Source: Granulicella sp. UBA5172
GTDB taxonomy: Bacteria > Acidobacteriota > Terriglobia > Terriglobales > Acidobacteriaceae
Length of the DNA stretch: 7,295 nt
Assembly (NCBI GenBank): GCA_002413385.1
Contig: DHWW01000299.1
Coordinates: forward strand, 1-7,295
Direction of reading: 5' to 3'
A model generated the notes under the pieces. That model was not told the DNA's origin and searched no databases. It saw only the letters and a list, made by a program, of their open reading frames with translations. The position numbers and the translations under genes were made by a program. Below, piece after piece: positions 7,007-7,295 of the stretch (its first letter is position 1; the number at the start of each line of letters is the position of its first letter).

Positions 7007-7295
7007 GGGTTGCAGCCGTGGTGTTGGCTGCGGGTGCTTCGCAGCGGTTGGGACGGCCGAAACAGACGGGGGTTCTGGGCGGAGAGACGCTGGTGGAGAG
7101 AGCGGCTCGGGTGGCGTTCGAGGCTGGACTTTCTCCGGTGATCGTGGTGCTTCGCGATGAGGGCGAGTTGTCTGCGCGATTGCTGGATCGAGGTTGTGTG
7201 GTGGTGATTAATAAGCAAGCTGAGGAGGGAATGGCGGGCGTCGATACGCTGCGGGGTGGAGCGTGCGGGGGAGACTGGGGTGGATGGGGTGGTGG
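7003..7295 (+). CDS. mocA: MocA-like molybdenum cofactor cytidylyltransferase, N-terminal part with an apparent frameshift (runs off the right edge)
   Basis: From GTG at 7003 the frame reads VAAVVLAAGASQRLGRPKQ, the nucleotide-binding signature of the MobA/MocA NTP-transferase family, then LGGETLVERAARVAFEAGL and PVIVVL. MocA transfers CMP to molybdopterin to make the cofactor used by xanthine-dehydrogenase-type enzymes. Up to EEGMA (ATG codon 77 at 7231) the frame fits the family. After it the same frame gives a low-complexity Gly/Trp-rich string. Removing one G from the GGG at 7236-7238 restores AASIRCGVERAGETGVDGVV, which is the expected continuation. So there is a one-base insertion, either a real mutation or a sequencing error. 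The family pattern places the start at GTG 7003, overlapping the xdhC stop. The remainder of the gene is outside the window. Confidence 0.8.
   Translation, partial: MRVAAVVLAAGASQRLGRPKQTGVLGGETLVERAARVAFEAGLSPVIVVLRDEGELSARLLDRGCVVVINKQAEEGMAGVDTLRGGACGGDWGGWGG

Overview
The window looks like a piece of an acidobacterial chromosome, probably class Terriglobia (the Granulicella / Edaphobacter / Terriglobus group). This is inferred from the style of the proteins: a barrel plus Ig-like plus OmpA-like surface protein, a CysD-CysN-APS-reductase cluster, and a large serine recombinase C-terminus. No rRNA or other phylogenetic marker is present, so the placement is tentative.

Left edge (1-316): the 3' end of a large serine recombinase gene enters from the left on the + strand. 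Its reading frame continues antisense through a complete tRNA-Pro(CGG) gene on the - strand and stops 11 bases beyond it. This looks like the edge of an integrated element lying to the left, joined to the 3' side of the tRNA gene. A hairpin between the two can end tRNA transcription and is also recombinase coding sequence.

Middle left (412-2219): one - strand gene encodes a secreted, probably outer-membrane protein with a beta-barrel-like N-terminus, two Ig/PKD-like domains, a divergent OmpA-like domain and a Pro/Ala/Thr tail. A strong hairpin lies just past its stop. A 427-base spacer separates it from the divergent sulfur genes. That spacer holds a possible ECF-type -35 element and three direct repeats with anti-Shine-Dalgarno cores just before cysD.

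Right (2647-7295): a tightly packed + strand operon. cysD, cysN and cysH overlap by one base at each junction. They turn sulfate into adenosine 5'-phosphosulfate (APS) and reduce APS directly to sulfite. CysH has the cysteines of the Fe-S APS reductase type, so no APS kinase is needed. In keeping with that, CysN carries a C-terminal tail that looks like a shrunken APS kinase domain without its P-loop. After a 33-base gap come an XdhC-family gene and, overlapping it by four bases, a MocA-like molybdenum cofactor cytidylyltransferase gene. These two mature the molybdenum cofactor for xanthine-dehydrogenase-family enzymes. The MocA-like gene runs off the right edge and appears to carry a one-base frameshift near 7236-7238.

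The pathway genes are ordinary. The points worth a second look are the recombinase/tRNA junction, the decayed kinase tail of CysN, the repeats in the cysD leader and the MocA frameshift.
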